Part shown: positions 1-8,064 of the stretch, piece by piece | How positions within the stretch are numbered: the stretch's first letter is position 1 | Layout: every line of letters begins with the position of its first letter | Origin: Sedimenticola sp. | GTDB lineage: Bacteria > Pseudomonadota > Gammaproteobacteria > Chromatiales > Chromatiaceae | Assembly (NCBI GenBank): GCA_027008705.1 | Contig: JALVEB010000025.1 | Span: 1-42,449 of the forward strand | DNA: 42,449 nt | Reading direction: 5' to 3' | Program-made: the position numbers and the translations under genes | Notes under the pieces: model-generated | Seen by the model: the letters and a program-made list of their open reading frames with translations, nothing else | Database searches by the model: none | Told to the model about the DNA's origin: nothing

Positions 1-1164
1 GCCGGTGATATGGATATGGATCTTGTAGCCCTTGTCCCACCAGTAATCGAAGATCGCCTCGCCCTCCTTCAGGGGGATGATCCACTCCGACTTGCATTCC
101 CCGCAGTTATAGAAGGGTTCGCGCAACTGCAAGGCAAGGGAGTAAATGGCACCGTCGGCGAATGTCTTGTACTGCCTGGGCAGGAACTGGATGTACTCGG
201 TGTCGTACTTCTTTGGTAGCGCCTCGATGTGCTTCGCGTACTGGTCGTTGGAGAGCTTCTTTACAAACTGTTCCGGAAAACCGGAGATCAGGTAGATGGT
301 ATAGGCCCTGGCCTTTTCCGTGCCTTGCCTGAGCACCTGGTACTCATCCTCGAAGGTGCTGGTGGGAAAACCGGGCTCCATCATGGCGGTGATGCCATTC
401 TGCCGCATCACCGCGGAGATGCGGTCCATGCCGCGCTGGAGCATCTTGCGGTCGCCAAAGAAGGGGGCCAGTTTGGTGCCCTTGATCATCTGGTAGGCAC
501 GCTCCCAGAAGTGGAGGTTCTCCCAGTCCGCCTGTTCGTCGTCCTCCCGGGACAGATCCCCTTTATGCACGCCGTATTTTTTGGCGCAGGCCGTGTTCAG
601 GTAGATCTCGTGGGTAGAGCGCTGCCAGATGATGGTCGGCACATCGCCCGTGACCCGGTCCAGGTCTTTCCGCGTGAGTTCACCGTGCCAGGACTTGTGG
701 TAACCCCAGATGAGCACAGTCTGACTCTTGTCCTTCTTCGAATCGATGATCTCCTTGACCGCCTTCAGGTAGTTCTCCTTGCCAGTGACGCCAGGATAGG
801 TCTTGTGCGGCATGCGCCATTCGTGGGGCGCCACGATATCGTTGGCGAGGATGAAGGCGCCGATGGAAACGGGATGGGCGTGGGGTTCGATGAAGCCGGG
901 CATCAGGGTCTTGCCCTGCAGGTTCACCTCGAGGGTCTTGCCGGCAAAGTTGTTCACCGCCGAGGCCTTGGGGCCAGCGTAGATGATGCGGCCATTGCGT
1001 TCCATCACCGCTTCCACATAGGTGTGCTTATCGCCTTCCATGGTGATAATGTCGCCGCCATAATAGAGGGTCTGCACCCCCAGATCCGCCTTGCCGGTTC
1101 CCGCGTGGCTGCCGCCGATCGACAGCACTGAAGTCACGGCCAATAACAAAGACCGCCTGAACAT
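1..1164 (-). CDS. YtcJ-like exported amidohydrolase (C-terminus beyond the window)
   Basis: The gene starts at ATG 1164 and runs off the left edge after 388 codons without a stop, so the protein is incomplete here. Residues 1-21 (MFRRSLLLAVTSVLSIGGSH then A) form a Sec signal peptide, pointing to export. A small beta-sandwich-like segment follows, with IITMEG near residue 40. A metal-binding HAH (residues 95-97) lies in the context GFIEPHAHP, typical of the amidohydrolase superfamily, Amidohydrolase_3/YtcJ branch. The last visible residues read HIHITG, matching the internal HxHxxG(D) metal-ligand region of that branch. YtcJ relatives hydrolyse amide or related bonds in a metal-dependent way, but the substrate cannot be read from sequence. 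The gene is alone on its strand with about 470 bp of non-coding DNA upstream. Family confidence is high; function is open. Confidence 0.88.
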   Translation of the reverse strand, partial: MFRRSLLLAVTSVLSIGGSHAGTGKADLGVQTLYYGGDIITMEGDKHTYVEAVMERNGRIIYAGPKASAVNNFAGKTLEVNLQGKTLMPGFIEPHAHPVSIGAFILANDIVAPHEWRMPHKTYPGVTGKENYLKAVKEIIDSKKDKSQTVLIWGYHKSWHGELTRKDLDRVTGDVPTIIWQRSTHEIYLNTACAKKYGVHKGDLSREDDEQADWENLHFWERAYQMIKGTKLAPFFGDRKMLQRGMDRISAVMRQNGITAMMEPGFPTSTFEDEYQVLRQGTEKARAYTIYLISGFPEQFVKKLSNDQYAKHIEALPKKYDTEYIQFLPRQYKTFADGAIYSLALQLREPFYNCGECKSEWIIPLKEGEAIFDYWWDKGYKIHIHITG

Positions 1165-1638
1165 CCCAGACCCCCGCAAAAGGAAACACCAGCAATTGCT
1201 AACCCGCATATCTCACCAGACCGCTCGAAAAATCATGGATGACAATGTAAATCAATGACATATGGAAAACAGGCCATCAACGCACGGTCACCACCACACT
1301 GCCCACGAATACTAGTGGATTGGCGGAAGCCTGTGAAGCGCTTTCCGATGTTCGATTGGCGAGGTGGGTGTAAAGATCTGCGTTACCGTAACCGGCCATT
1401 GCCCGCCAGTACCGCTCCCACTCCATCGAAGACAGAAATGTGCAAGCACGCCAAGTCGTTGATTTTTCCCTGGTCTGGGGTGATGCCACCCCGCGTCATG
1501 AGCGTTAGGGGCCTGGATGGCGTGGTCCCGCATGGCGATGCGACTGCCGGTCAGTCGGTGTCCGATTCGTTGTATACTCGTCGCCGATGGTTTGGGTGTG
1601 CCGGACGGAAGCAGGTGCTTCGACTGCGGGGGGCGGAA
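1165..1638. other. Non-coding gap between divergent genes
   Basis: This 474-base gap separates the minus-strand amidohydrolase from the plus-strand Lys-rich protein. It holds one copy of dispersed repeat C (1423-1507). A possible -10 box, TATACT at 1573-1578, lies about 60 bases before the Lys-rich gene but has no convincing -35. Short open frames exist here, but none has a ribosome site or a recognisable product. I see no RNA gene. Confidence 0.6.
1423..1507 (-). repeat. Dispersed repeat C, left copy
   Basis: Read on the minus strand, this 85-base stretch matches 42201-42284 on the plus strand at roughly four of five positions. Both copies begin TAACGCTCATGAC and contain the hairpin GGGGTG-GCAT-CACCCC; the right copy keeps the pairing with one G-T wobble. 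A single-base length difference near the middle shifts any reading frame. The two copies are in opposite orientation on the chromosome, near the two ends of the window, each in a non-coding gap. Its nature (mobile-element remnant, REP-like element or structured RNA) is not known. Confidence 0.75.
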
Positions 1639-1965
1639 ATGGCAGGCAATGTGAAAAAAAAGGCGAAGAAGAAAATCGGGTCGAGAAAAGCGGTTGCTCG
1701 GGCGGAGGAAACGGTCGCCACAAGTAGATCAGCGAAGAAAACCTCGACGAAGAAGGCCACAACGAAGAAGGCCACGACGAAGAAGGCCACGACGAAGAAG
1801 GCCACGACGAAGAAGGCCACGACGAAGAAGGCCGCGACGAAGAAGGCCACGACGAAGAAGACCGAAGCGAAGAAGGCGGCAGCGAGGAAGAGCGCCCCGA
1901 TACCGGCAAAACCCCGCCCGTTGCGACCGCGCAAGGTAACGCCGCGCAAGAAGACTCGCCACTGA
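1639..1965 (+). CDS. Histone H1/AlgP-like Lys-Ala-Thr repeat protein
   Basis: This encodes a 108-residue, extremely basic protein with almost no hydrophobic residues. The N-terminus reads MAGNVKKKAKKKIGSRK. Residues 37-71 are seven pentapeptides TKKAT (one is TKKAA), and the tail is rich in K, R, A and P, ending TPRKKTRH. This composition resembles the C-terminal tails of histone H1 and the bacterial AlgP/Hc1-like proteins, which bind DNA non-specifically; a nucleoid role is inference. ATG 1639 is preferred because a G-rich Shine-Dalgarno-like run lies just upstream and the basic composition begins here; the same frame stays open further upstream but encodes unrelated residues. A terminator follows. 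The DNA repeat makes the copy number prone to change. Confidence 0.75.
   Translation: MAGNVKKKAKKKIGSRKAVARAEETVATSRSAKKTSTKKATTKKATTKKATTKKATTKKATTKKAATKKATTKKTEAKKAAARKSAPIPAKPRPLRPRKVTPRKKTRH
1747..1851 (+). repeat. Seven tandem 15-bp units inside the Lys-rich gene
   Basis: Seven in-frame copies of ACGAAGAAGGCCACG run head to tail, differing at only two positions (ACA in the first unit, GCG in the sixth). Each encodes TKKAT or TKKAA. Near-identity at the DNA level, including third codon positions, suggests recent expansion by slippage rather than old selection on protein alone. Confidence 0.95.
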
Positions 1966-1990
1966 TCGCGTCGCGCGGGGACAGAGGAAG

Positions 1991-2011
1991 AGCCCGCTCT
2001 CGCGGGCTTTC
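1991..2011 (+). terminator. Rho-independent terminator after the Lys-rich gene
   Basis: AGCCCGC (1991-1997) pairs with GCGGGCT (2002-2008) across the loop TCTC, followed by a short T run. It lies 26 bases after the stop of the Lys-rich gene. The short T tract makes it moderate rather than strong. Confidence 0.6.
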
Positions 2012-2085
2012 GAGCCCATGGCGTGACAACGAACCGGGCCGCCGGTGCTTCGGGAAGGCATCACACAGCATAAACGAGGGGTACG

Positions 2086-3528
2086 ATGGTTGAACCCATA
2101 TTGATCGGAAAGGGCGATAAAAAGGTTTACCTGCACCCGCGCATGGCGAATCGCCATGGCTTGATAGCGGGCGCCACCGGTACGGGTAAGACCGTGACCT
2201 TGCAGATCCTGGCCGAGGGATTCAGTCGCATTGGCGTGCCGGTTTTTCTTGCCGATGTGAAAGGCGATCTCTCCGGCCTTGCCGCGCCGGGCAAGGATCA
2301 CCCGAAGATCCACGAGCGGATCGACCGAATCGCTATCGAAGACTACCAGGCGCGCGCCTATCCGGTGACCTTTTGGGACGTGTTCGGCCAGCAGGGGCAT
2401 CCGGTGCGGTCCACAATCACCGACATGGGGCCGCTGTTGCTGAGTCAGCTGCTCAACCTGAACGAGACCCAGGAAGGGGTCATGGCGCTGGTGTTTCGCG
2501 TCGCCGATGACAACGGTTGGTTGCTGCTCGATCTGAAGGATCTTCGTTCGATGTTGCAATTCGTCTCGAAACATCGGAAGGAATTCCAGTCGCTCTACGG
2601 TAACATCTCGCCGGCCAGCGTGGGCGCCATTCAGCGCCGTCTGATTGGTCTGGAGGAACAGGGCGCCAACCGTTTCTTCGGCGAGCCGGACCTGAATCTG
2701 GACGATCTGATGCAGACCGCCGACGACGGCCGCGGCAGGATCAACATCCTGTCCGCCGAGCAGTTGATGCAAGCGCCCAAGCTCTATTCGACCATCCTGT
2801 TGTGGCTGCTTTCCGAGTTGTTCGAACGCTTGCCCGAGGTCGGTGATCCGGAGAAACCCCGCTTGGTGTTCTTTTTCGATGAAGCCCACCTGTTGTTCGA
2901 CGATGCCTCCGACGCCTTGCTCGACAAGATCGAACAAGTCGTGCGTCTGATTCGTTCGAAAGGCGTGGGTATCTACTTCGTGACCCAGAACCCGCTCGAT
3001 GTCCCGGTTACCGTGTTGGGTCAACTCGGCAACCGCGTGCAGCACGCGCTGCGCGCGTTTACGCCACGGGATCGCAAGGCGGTGAAGGCGGCGGCGGAAA
3101 CCTTTCGCCCGAACCCCAGGCTCGATACCGAACAGGTCATCACCGAACTGGGCGTCGGCGAGGGGCTGGTATCGACCCTGGACCGGAAAGGCCGGCCGAG
3201 TCCGGTCGAGCGTGCTTTGATCGTACCGCCGGAAAGCCGGATCGGACCCATCAGCAAGGCCGCGCGGAAGCGCATCATCGACGCCTCTGTATTGAAGGGG
3301 GTATACGACAAACCCGTCGACCGGGAATCGGCGTACGAAATCCTGAAGCAGAAGGCGGAGCAGGCCGCGGAGCTTACCGAGCAGGAAAAGAAATCGCCGC
3401 GACGCGGCGGACGGCAACGCCAGACCCCCCTCGAAGCCTTTGCCAAAAGCACCCTGCGGGCCATCGGCAGCAGCATCGGCCGGCAGATCGCGCGCGGCAT
3501 TCTCGGGTCGCTGTTCGGAAGACGATGA
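2086..3528 (+). CDS. HerA-like ATPase, DUF853 (YjgR-type)
   Basis: This 480-residue cytoplasmic P-loop ATPase of the HerA/FtsK superfamily belongs to the DUF853/YjgR group. The N-terminus [13 protein letters not shown] leads into Walker A GATGTGKT (residues 29-36) and then [13 protein letters not shown], characteristic of the family. Walker B is LVFFFDEAH, with D265 and E266. A sensor-like segment [12 protein letters not shown] follows, and an arginine-rich region with [14 protein letters not shown] comes later. The C-terminal 60 residues are charged and end in a glycine-rich helix ([16 protein letters not shown]). HerA relatives are hexameric DNA or protein-translocating ATPases; the role of the YjgR branch is not firmly established. 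It appears to be a single-gene unit, with a terminator upstream and a 307-base gap downstream. Confidence 0.9.
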   Translation: MVEPILIGKGDKKVYLHPRMANRHGLIAGATGTGKTVTLQILAEGFSRIGVPVFLADVKGDLSGLAAPGKDHPKIHERIDRIAIEDYQARAYPVTFWDVFGQQGHPVRSTITDMGPLLLSQLLNLNETQEGVMALVFRVADDNGWLLLDLKDLRSMLQFVSKHRKEFQSLYGNISPASVGAIQRRLIGLEEQGANRFFGEPDLNLDDLMQTADDGRGRINILSAEQLMQAPKLYSTILLWLLSELFERLPEVGDPEKPRLVFFFDEAHLLFDDASDALLDKIEQVVRLIRSKGVGIYFVTQNPLDVPVTVLGQLGNRVQHALRAFTPRDRKAVKAAAETFRPNPRLDTEQVITELGVGEGLVSTLDRKGRPSPVERALIVPPESRIGPISKAARKRIIDASVLKGVYDKPVDRESAYEILKQKAEQAAELTEQEKKSPRRGGRQRQTPLEAFAKSTLRAIGSSIGRQIARGILGSLFGRR

Positions 3529-3835
3529 CGGACATCGAGGACGGTCCGTTCCCGGCGGTTCGCACCATCCTGGTCCGGGCGGTCTCGGTTGGGCGTTGAC
3601 GGGCTTTTTGGTACCATGCCCGCAGGCTTTGAATGGCACGGAAATTCCGTTACAAGGGGTTTGCCGCCCGCCTTTCAAATCCGTTTGACGGAATGGAGTG
3701 GGATGGAATCGGACAGGCCGATCCCGCGTGGGGATCGCCCGGTCGAGTCGTCGCCCGGTTGGCCGTGGTGATGGTTCATGGGCCGGGAATCCGACGCGGG
3801 ATGACTACAATTTACAATAGTGAGAATTTCATCTG
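3529..3835. other. Non-coding gap before the GTPase module
   Basis: No gene is supported here. Visible structures are a perfect palindrome ACGGAAATTCCGT (3638-3650), a hairpin CGATCCC/GGGATCG (3719-3737) inside a diverged copy of repeat A, and two overlapping -10-like boxes TACAAT (3806-3811 and 3813-3818). Neither box has a good -35, and both lie unusually close to the GTG start at 3836. The promoter of the following gene is probably in this gap but is not clear. Confidence 0.5.
3713..3737 (+). repeat. Possible diverged copy of repeat A
   Basis: The stretch ACAGGCCGATCCCGCGTGG and the following GGATCG resemble the core of repeat A at 27160-27186 (ACAGGCCCGATCC...GCGTGGCGGATCG) apart from a few gaps and substitutions. 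It also folds as CGATCCC-gcgtg-GGGATCG. The flanks do not match well, so homology is tentative. Confidence 0.4.
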
Positions 3836-5068
3836 GTGTTAGCTGATTCTGATACGGATATGAAAGGCCCGCTACACGCGGGCGTCGCGGCCCTGTCGTT
3901 GGAACACGATGTCACGACATTGGTGGGCGATGCGCCAGATGTCGATCCGTCACAAGCGCAGACGCATGATGCCTTGTTCTTCGTTCCGGATGGCTATCTT
4001 TGCGGTCGTCTGCTTCAGGCCATCGCGCGGGCTCGCGCAAATGGCGCGCCTTGCGCGATCGTCACCGAATCCGGGCGCCTGTCGGTCTGTCCTGAACAGG
4101 ATGTCGTGCTCACCGAGATGACCGAGACCACCTTGCGCTGGTTGGCCAGCGTGCGCATCGCCAATGACCGGGTATCCCTGGAAGACGCCGCCGACGGCTG
4201 TCCGACGGAACCCGACAACATGGACCTGCGCCGGGGCACGGAGGGCATGTTGTGGATGACGACCCTGTGGGCGGCGCGTGGCCGCGTGCCGGTGGGCACC
4301 TCGTTGAGCGCGCCGGTGCGTCTTGAACGTTGGCCCAACATGACCCGCCTGCTGCTGTTCCCCCACAGTTTGAGAATCGCCGCGCTGTGGGCCCGCGAGC
4401 CGGTTTCGCTGCTGGATACGGCGGAAAGGTTGAAGATCCCGCAGCGATTCGTGTTTTCCTTCTACTCCGCCGCGAAGGCTGTTGGTTTGATCGCGGGTGG
4501 GGAAAAGTCCGATGATACGCACGCGTCGGGCGAAGCCGAAGCGATGGCCGCCGGGTCCGCCACCCGGGTAGCCGAGCCGCCGGCGCCGGCTGTCAAGCCT
4601 TCCCCCGCCGTGTCTCGCCGCCGGCAGACGCCGGCGGGCGAGGCCGAGACCTCCGCCGAAGAAGCTCCCACGGTCGCGCCGCCATCGGAGGAGCCCAAGA
4701 CCGCCGGGCCGGCAGGCGGGCGCGCGCCAGGCGACGACAGCCCAGACCATGCCCCGGAAGTCGTCGCGGGCGCGCGGGCTTCCGCCGGCACCCCCGGCAC
4801 CGACCGCCGGGAAAGCGCCCCGCATGCGGCGCGCGTCACGGCATCCCGCGCGCGGCCGGTATCGGCTGGCGCCTCCACGCGGGACGATGCGGACCGGGCC
4901 AGCGAAGAGCGCCGGCTCGATGAAGCCATCAAGAGCCGCAACGAGCGCCTGAGCCAGTTGCGTGAGCAGCAGGCCGCCAGTGACGAGCAAGTCAGGCCGG
5001 TGCGGAAGAAAGGGGCCGTGGCCCGTTTTCTGGGGGCTTTTTCGGGACTTTTCGGACGGAAATCATGA
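3836..5068 (+). CDS. Unrecognised 410-residue protein coupled to a small GTPase
   Basis: I do not recognise this protein. Residues 1-220 look like a folded alpha/beta region: DALFFVPDGYLCGRLLQAI and CAIVTESGRLSV are hydrophobic strand/helix patterns. It ends in a segment (SLLDTAERLKIPQRFVFSFY) that could be a winged-helix-like fold. Residues 225-355 are a low-complexity Pro/Ala/Glu-rich linker. The C-terminus has a charged helix (EERRLDEAIKSRNERLSQLREQQ) and then a short amphipathic end, VARFLGAFSGLFGRKS, which might bind a membrane or partner. The stop overlaps the GTPase start by 4 bases (ATGA), implying translational coupling and a joint function, perhaps as effector, GAP or adaptor (inference). 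GTG 3836 gives the longest frame; ATG 3860 is an alternative, and neither has a strong ribosome site. Confidence 0.72.
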   Translation: MLADSDTDMKGPLHAGVAALSLEHDVTTLVGDAPDVDPSQAQTHDALFFVPDGYLCGRLLQAIARARANGAPCAIVTESGRLSVCPEQDVVLTEMTETTLRWLASVRIANDRVSLEDAADGCPTEPDNMDLRRGTEGMLWMTTLWAARGRVPVGTSLSAPVRLERWPNMTRLLLFPHSLRIAALWAREPVSLLDTAERLKIPQRFVFSFYSAAKAVGLIAGGEKSDDTHASGEAEAMAAGSATRVAEPPAPAVKPSPAVSRRRQTPAGEAETSAEEAPTVAPPSEEPKTAGPAGGRAPGDDSPDHAPEVVAGARASAGTPGTDRRESAPHAARVTASRARPVSAGASTRDDADRASEERRLDEAIKSRNERLSQLREQQAASDEQVRPVRKKGAVARFLGAFSGLFGRKS

Positions 5069-5595
5069 GCACGGTCAATCGGAAAATCATCTTCACCGGT
5101 CCGGTCGGAGTCGGCAAGACCACCGCCATTACCAGCGTGACCGATGGCGAGGCCCTGTACACCGAAGAGACCCCGACCGACGAAACCCGTATGCGCAAGG
5201 CGAGCACCACGGTGGCAATGGATTACGGCGTGCTCGAGCTGCTCGACAAGAGCCGCGTCCACCTGTATGGCACGCCGGGCCAGGAACGCTTCGATTTCAT
5301 GTGGGATATCCTGGTGCAGGGCGGCATGGGCTTGGTGTTGCTGATCGACAACGCGCGCCCGGATCCGGTGGCCGATCTTCAGTTCTACCTGGACCGCTTC
5401 AAGGACTTCATCGCAAAGACCCACGTCGTGATCGGCATCACGCGCATGGACGAGCAGCCGCGTCCCGGGGTCGAGTACTACCAACAGTTCCTCGGAGAAC
5501 ACGCCCGTGGCGCGGCGATCTTCGATGTCGATGCGCGCAACCGCCAGGATGTGCTGATCCTGCTGCAATCACTGCTTTATATCATCGAAACCTGA
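5065..5595 (+). CDS. Small Ras-like GTPase, COG2229 (MglA/Arf-like)
   Basis: This 176-residue single-domain GTPase carries G1 GPVGVGKT (residues 12-19), a threonine-rich switch I region (EETPTDETRMRKASTTVAMDYG), G3 in the form GTPGQERF (69-76, with TPGQ replacing DTAGQ) and G4 TRMD (126-129). These non-canonical G3 and G4 forms are typical of the COG2229 prokaryotic group, related to MglA and Arf/SRPRB. MglA relatives act as polarity switches in cells; members of this group elsewhere often sit beside Roadblock/LC7 partners, but none is visible here. The partner is instead the 410-residue protein immediately upstream, overlapped by 4 bases. There is no lipidation motif, so membrane recruitment would need a partner. 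Fold confidence is high; cellular role is unknown. Confidence 0.88.
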   Translation: MSTVNRKIIFTGPVGVGKTTAITSVTDGEALYTEETPTDETRMRKASTTVAMDYGVLELLDKSRVHLYGTPGQERFDFMWDILVQGGMGLVLLIDNARPDPVADLQFYLDRFKDFIAKTHVVIGITRMDEQPRPGVEYYQQFLGEHARGAAIFDVDARNRQDVLILLQSLLYIIET

Positions 5596-5609
5596 GCAGT
5601 TACCCGTCA

Positions 5610-5654
5610 TTTGAAATCAGGAAACGTCACGCGAGATGAAGCGCGATTGCCCTG
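5610..5654 (+). repeat. Dispersed repeat B, copy 1
   Basis: This 45-base stretch matches 27203-27247 at 40 of 45 positions. The first 15 bases (TTTGAAATCAGGAAA) and the last 19 (ATGAAGCGCGATTGCCCTG) are identical; the differences are all in the middle. This copy lies between the convergent GTPase gene and rnfE. Unlike copy 2, it lacks the upstream arm that would make a long hairpin. Confidence 0.85.
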
Positions 5655-5692
5655 GCGGGTTGTCTGTCCGGTTGGCGAATCGGTTTCCTTGC

Positions 5693-6391
5693 TCAAGAAG
5701 CGGGCGAGGCGTCCCGGCTGTCGAAAGCAAGCGGTCGGGCGGCGACGCGGGCCGCGCGGCGCTTGTCGATGAGATTCTTCAGCGCGATCAGCAGGCCCAG
5801 GCCGATGAAGGCGCCGGGAGGGAGGATCGCGAGCAGCAGACCGGGGTAGTCGTCGGTCAGGTGCAGCGTCAGGCCGCGCGCGGCCTCGCCGAACATCAGA
5901 TGGGCGTCGGCGAACAGCGTGCCCTGACCGACCAGTTCGCGCAGCAGGCCGAGCGTGAACAACACCGAGGTGAAGCCCAGGCCGATGAACAAGCCGTCGA
6001 GCGCCGACGGCAGCACCGGATTGCGCGAAGCGAAGGCCTCGGCGCGACCGATGATGGTGCAGTTGGTGACGATCAGCGGGATGAAGATGCCGAGCACCTG
6101 GTACAGCCCGTGGAACCAGGCATCGAGGCTCAGCTGGACGGCGGTGACGAACGAGGCGATCAACAGCACGAACACCGGCAGGCGGATCTCGGGCGGCACC
6201 CAGTGGCGGATCGCGGAGACCGTGGTATTCGAGGCCAACAGCACGACGGTGGTGGCGAGCCCCAGGCCGAGGCCGTTGATCGCGGTGTTCGAGGTCGCCA
6301 ACAGCGGGCACAGGCCGAGCAAGGCGACCAGCGCCTGATTGTTGTTCCACAGGCCGTCGGCGATGATCTGGCGATAGTTTGCGTCAGTCAC
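5693..6391 (-). CDS. rnfE: Rnf electron transport complex subunit E
   Basis: This polytopic inner-membrane subunit of the Rnf (Rsx) complex is 232 residues with about six hydrophobic segments. The GTG start at 6391 is chosen because GGAG sits just upstream and the protein then begins [19 protein letters not shown], as the family does; it overlaps the rnfG stop by 8 bases. Cysteines in [10 protein letters not shown] (C28) and [14 protein letters not shown] match those that, in characterised complexes, share an intramembrane 2Fe-2S cluster with RnfA. Last gene of the metG-rnfABCDGE run. In many gammaproteobacteria nth follows, but here the next gene is convergent and unrelated. No clear terminator was found after the stop. 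Confidence 0.95.
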   Translation of the reverse strand: MTDANYRQIIADGLWNNNQALVALLGLCPLLATSNTAINGLGLGLATTVVLLASNTTVSAIRHWVPPEIRLPVFVLLIASFVTAVQLSLDAWFHGLYQVLGIFIPLIVTNCTIIGRAEAFASRNPVLPSALDGLFIGLGFTSVLFTLGLLRELVGQGTLFADAHLMFGEAARGLTLHLTDDYPGLLLAILPPGAFIGLGLLIALKNLIDKRRAARVAARPLAFDSRDASPAS

Positions 6392-7040
6392 GATGGTTCT
6401 CCGTCTTGTGATCCTCGTCCGCCGGGTGCGCGAACAGCGCATCGCGGTGATCGCGAAAGTATTCGAGCGTGGTCTTCAGCGCCTTGACGATGCCCCGAGG
6501 GGTAATCGTAGCACCGGTGAACTGATCGAACACGCCGCCATCGCGTTTCACCTTCCACTGTTTCTCCGGGGGGGTTCCGAGCGAGCGGCCGCGAAAGCCG
6601 AGGATCCAGTCCGATTTGCTGGTGTCGATGCGGTCTCCGAGTCCCGGCGTTTCCATATGCGAGAGCACGCGCGCGCCGGCCAGCCGGCCGTCGGCGTAGA
6701 CCCCGACGAGCAGCTCGATCGGCCCGCTGTAGCCCTTTGCGATCACCGGGCTGAACAGCGCCGCGACCGGCTTGCCTGCCTTGCGCGCGCGAAATACGGT
6801 GAGCGGGCGGTCGCCGGCGAGTTCCGGGATGCGGGTGACATAGTGGTCGGCGAGCAGATCGTTGTCCAGCTCGTCGCGAGGCAGTACCTCGTGCAGGCTT
6901 TTGAGCAGGAACTCGCGGTGGTTTTGCTCGATGCGCGCGGCGGTGAGACGCTCGGTAACCACTACCAGCGTGGTGCCGACGAAGGCGAAGCCGCCGAGGA
7001 TCAGGGCCGCGAGCAGGACCGGGCGCTTAGTCATCGTCAT
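6384..7040 (-). CDS. rnfG: Rnf electron transport complex subunit G, flavoprotein
   Basis: This 218-residue subunit has one N-terminal membrane anchor (residues 7-27, [21 protein letters not shown]) and a periplasmic FMN-binding domain. The flavinylation motif is FTGATITP, a variant of SGATxT; the FMN-linked threonine would be about T178, modified by ApbE outside this window. ETPGLGDRI and WILGFRG are also family hallmarks. Starts MTMTKRP at 7040, overlapping the end of rnfD by 14 bases; the second ATG at 7034 is possible. It passes electrons in the Rnf chain between ferredoxin and NAD(H) while an ion gradient is made or used. Confidence 0.95.
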   Translation of the reverse strand: MTMTKRPVLLAALILGGFAFVGTTLVVVTERLTAARIEQNHREFLLKSLHEVLPRDELDNDLLADHYVTRIPELAGDRPLTVFRARKAGKPVAALFSPVIAKGYSGPIELLVGVYADGRLAGARVLSHMETPGLGDRIDTSKSDWILGFRGRSLGTPPEKQWKVKRDGGVFDQFTGATITPRGIVKALKTTLEYFRDHRDALFAHPADEDHKTENHRD

Positions 7041-8064
7041 CCTCGCGGTGCCCGAAGACGCGCGGGCGGGTGTAGTAGTCGATGGTCGGCGCGGCCATGT
7101 TCATCAGCAGCACCGAGAAGGCGACGCCGTCCGGGTAACCGCCCCAGGTGCGGATGACATACACCAGCAGGCCGATCGAGGCGCCGTAGATCAGTTGTCC
7201 ACGCGGCGTGGTCGAGGCGGTGACCGGGTCGGTCGCGATGAAGAAGGCGCCGAGCATGACGCCGCCGCTGAAGACGTGGAACAGGGGAAACGGGTAGTTT
7301 TCCGGGTTGGCCAGCGAGAACAGCGCGGCGATGACGACCAGGCTGGTGATCATCGCCAGCGGGATGCGCCAGCTGATGATGCGCCGGTAGATCAGCCACA
7401 GTCCGCCGAGCGCGTACCAGTTGGCGACCCATTCCCAGCCCTTGGCGCCGAAATCGCCCCACATCGGGTTGTCGCGGATCTCCGATATCATCATCTCCTG
7501 GCCGAGGCCGGTGCGCATCTGGTCGAGTGGCGTGGCCATGGTGATCGCGTCCCAGCCGCCGAGCGCGTCGGCGCCGCCGAAGATCAGTTGCAGGCTGTCG
7601 AACAGGCCGATGGTCTGGGTGCTGAGCACCGATGGCGGCAGCCATTGGGTCATGGCCGCCGGGTAGGAGATCAGCAACAGCACATAGGCCGCCATCGCCG
7701 GATTGAACGGGTTGTAGCCCAGGCCGCCGTAGAGCTGCTTGACGATGGCGATGGCGAATACCATGCCGAGCACGGTCATCCACCACGCCAGCGTCGGCGG
7801 CGCGGCGAGCGCGAACAGCACTGCGGTGACCACCGCGCTGAAGTCACCGATATCCGGTTGCAGCGGGCGCCCGCGCAGCTTCAACATCGCGGCCTCGGTG
7901 GCCAGCGCGGCGAGCGAGGCCAACAGGATGTTGATCAACACGCCCCAGCCGAAATACCAGAACATCGCGGCGATGCCGGGCAGCAGCGCCAGCAAGACCT
8001 GGAGCATGACCTGGCGCACCGGACGACGACCCCAGTCATGGGGTGGGCTGACAAGCTGGTTCAT
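7027..8064 (-). CDS. rnfD: Rnf electron transport complex subunit D
   Basis: This 345-residue polytopic membrane subunit, homologous to NqrB, has many hydrophobic helices. GYNPFNPAMAAYV is a family signature. The covalent FMN threonine is expected in DPVTASTTPRG (about residue 282). The C-terminus [12 protein letters not shown] is short and acidic. The start overlaps the rnfC stop (8061-8064) by 4 bases, and the stop is overlapped by rnfG. RnfD is thought to form part of the ion-translocating core with A, E and G. Confidence 0.95.
   Translation of the reverse strand: MNQLVSPPHDWGRRPVRQVMLQVLLALLPGIAAMFWYFGWGVLINILLASLAALATEAAMLKLRGRPLQPDIGDFSAVVTAVLFALAAPPTLAWWMTVLGMVFAIAIVKQLYGGLGYNPFNPAMAAYVLLLISYPAAMTQWLPPSVLSTQTIGLFDSLQLIFGGADALGGWDAITMATPLDQMRTGLGQEMMISEIRDNPMWGDFGAKGWEWVANWYALGGLWLIYRRIISWRIPLAMITSLVVIAALFSLANPENYPFPLFHVFSGGVMLGAFFIATDPVTASTTPRGQLIYGASIGLLVYVIRTWGGYPDGVAFSVLLMNMAAPTIDYYTRPRVFGHREDDDD

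Noticed and set aside
1240-1262. CAATGTAAATCAATGACA resembling the inverted repeat upstream of flhB
   Set aside because: It matches in sequence over 18 bases with two changes but loses the TCAATG/CATTGA symmetry, and no promoter element lies beside it.
1502-1510. GCGTTAGGG resembling an integron attC core
   Set aside because: The full attC layout (paired R and L boxes) is not present and no integron integrase or cassette is nearby.
1255-1638. Upstream extension of the Lys-rich protein to 1255
   Set aside because: The added residues come from repeat C and unrelated intergenic DNA, and a better start with a G-rich ribosome site exists at 1639.
1747-1851. Tandem repeats considered as a CRISPR-like array
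   Set aside because: The units are contiguous, 15 bases long, in frame and without spacers; they encode a repeated peptide.
3635-3650. Possible sigma-54 site TGGCACGGAAATTCC
   Set aside because: The GG is followed after ten bases by CC rather than the essential GC, so the -12 element is missing.
1729-3678. Minus-strand open frame opposite the HerA-like ATPase and the Lys-rich gene
   Set aside because: The sense-strand ATPase has clear Walker motifs; this frame is only its complement.
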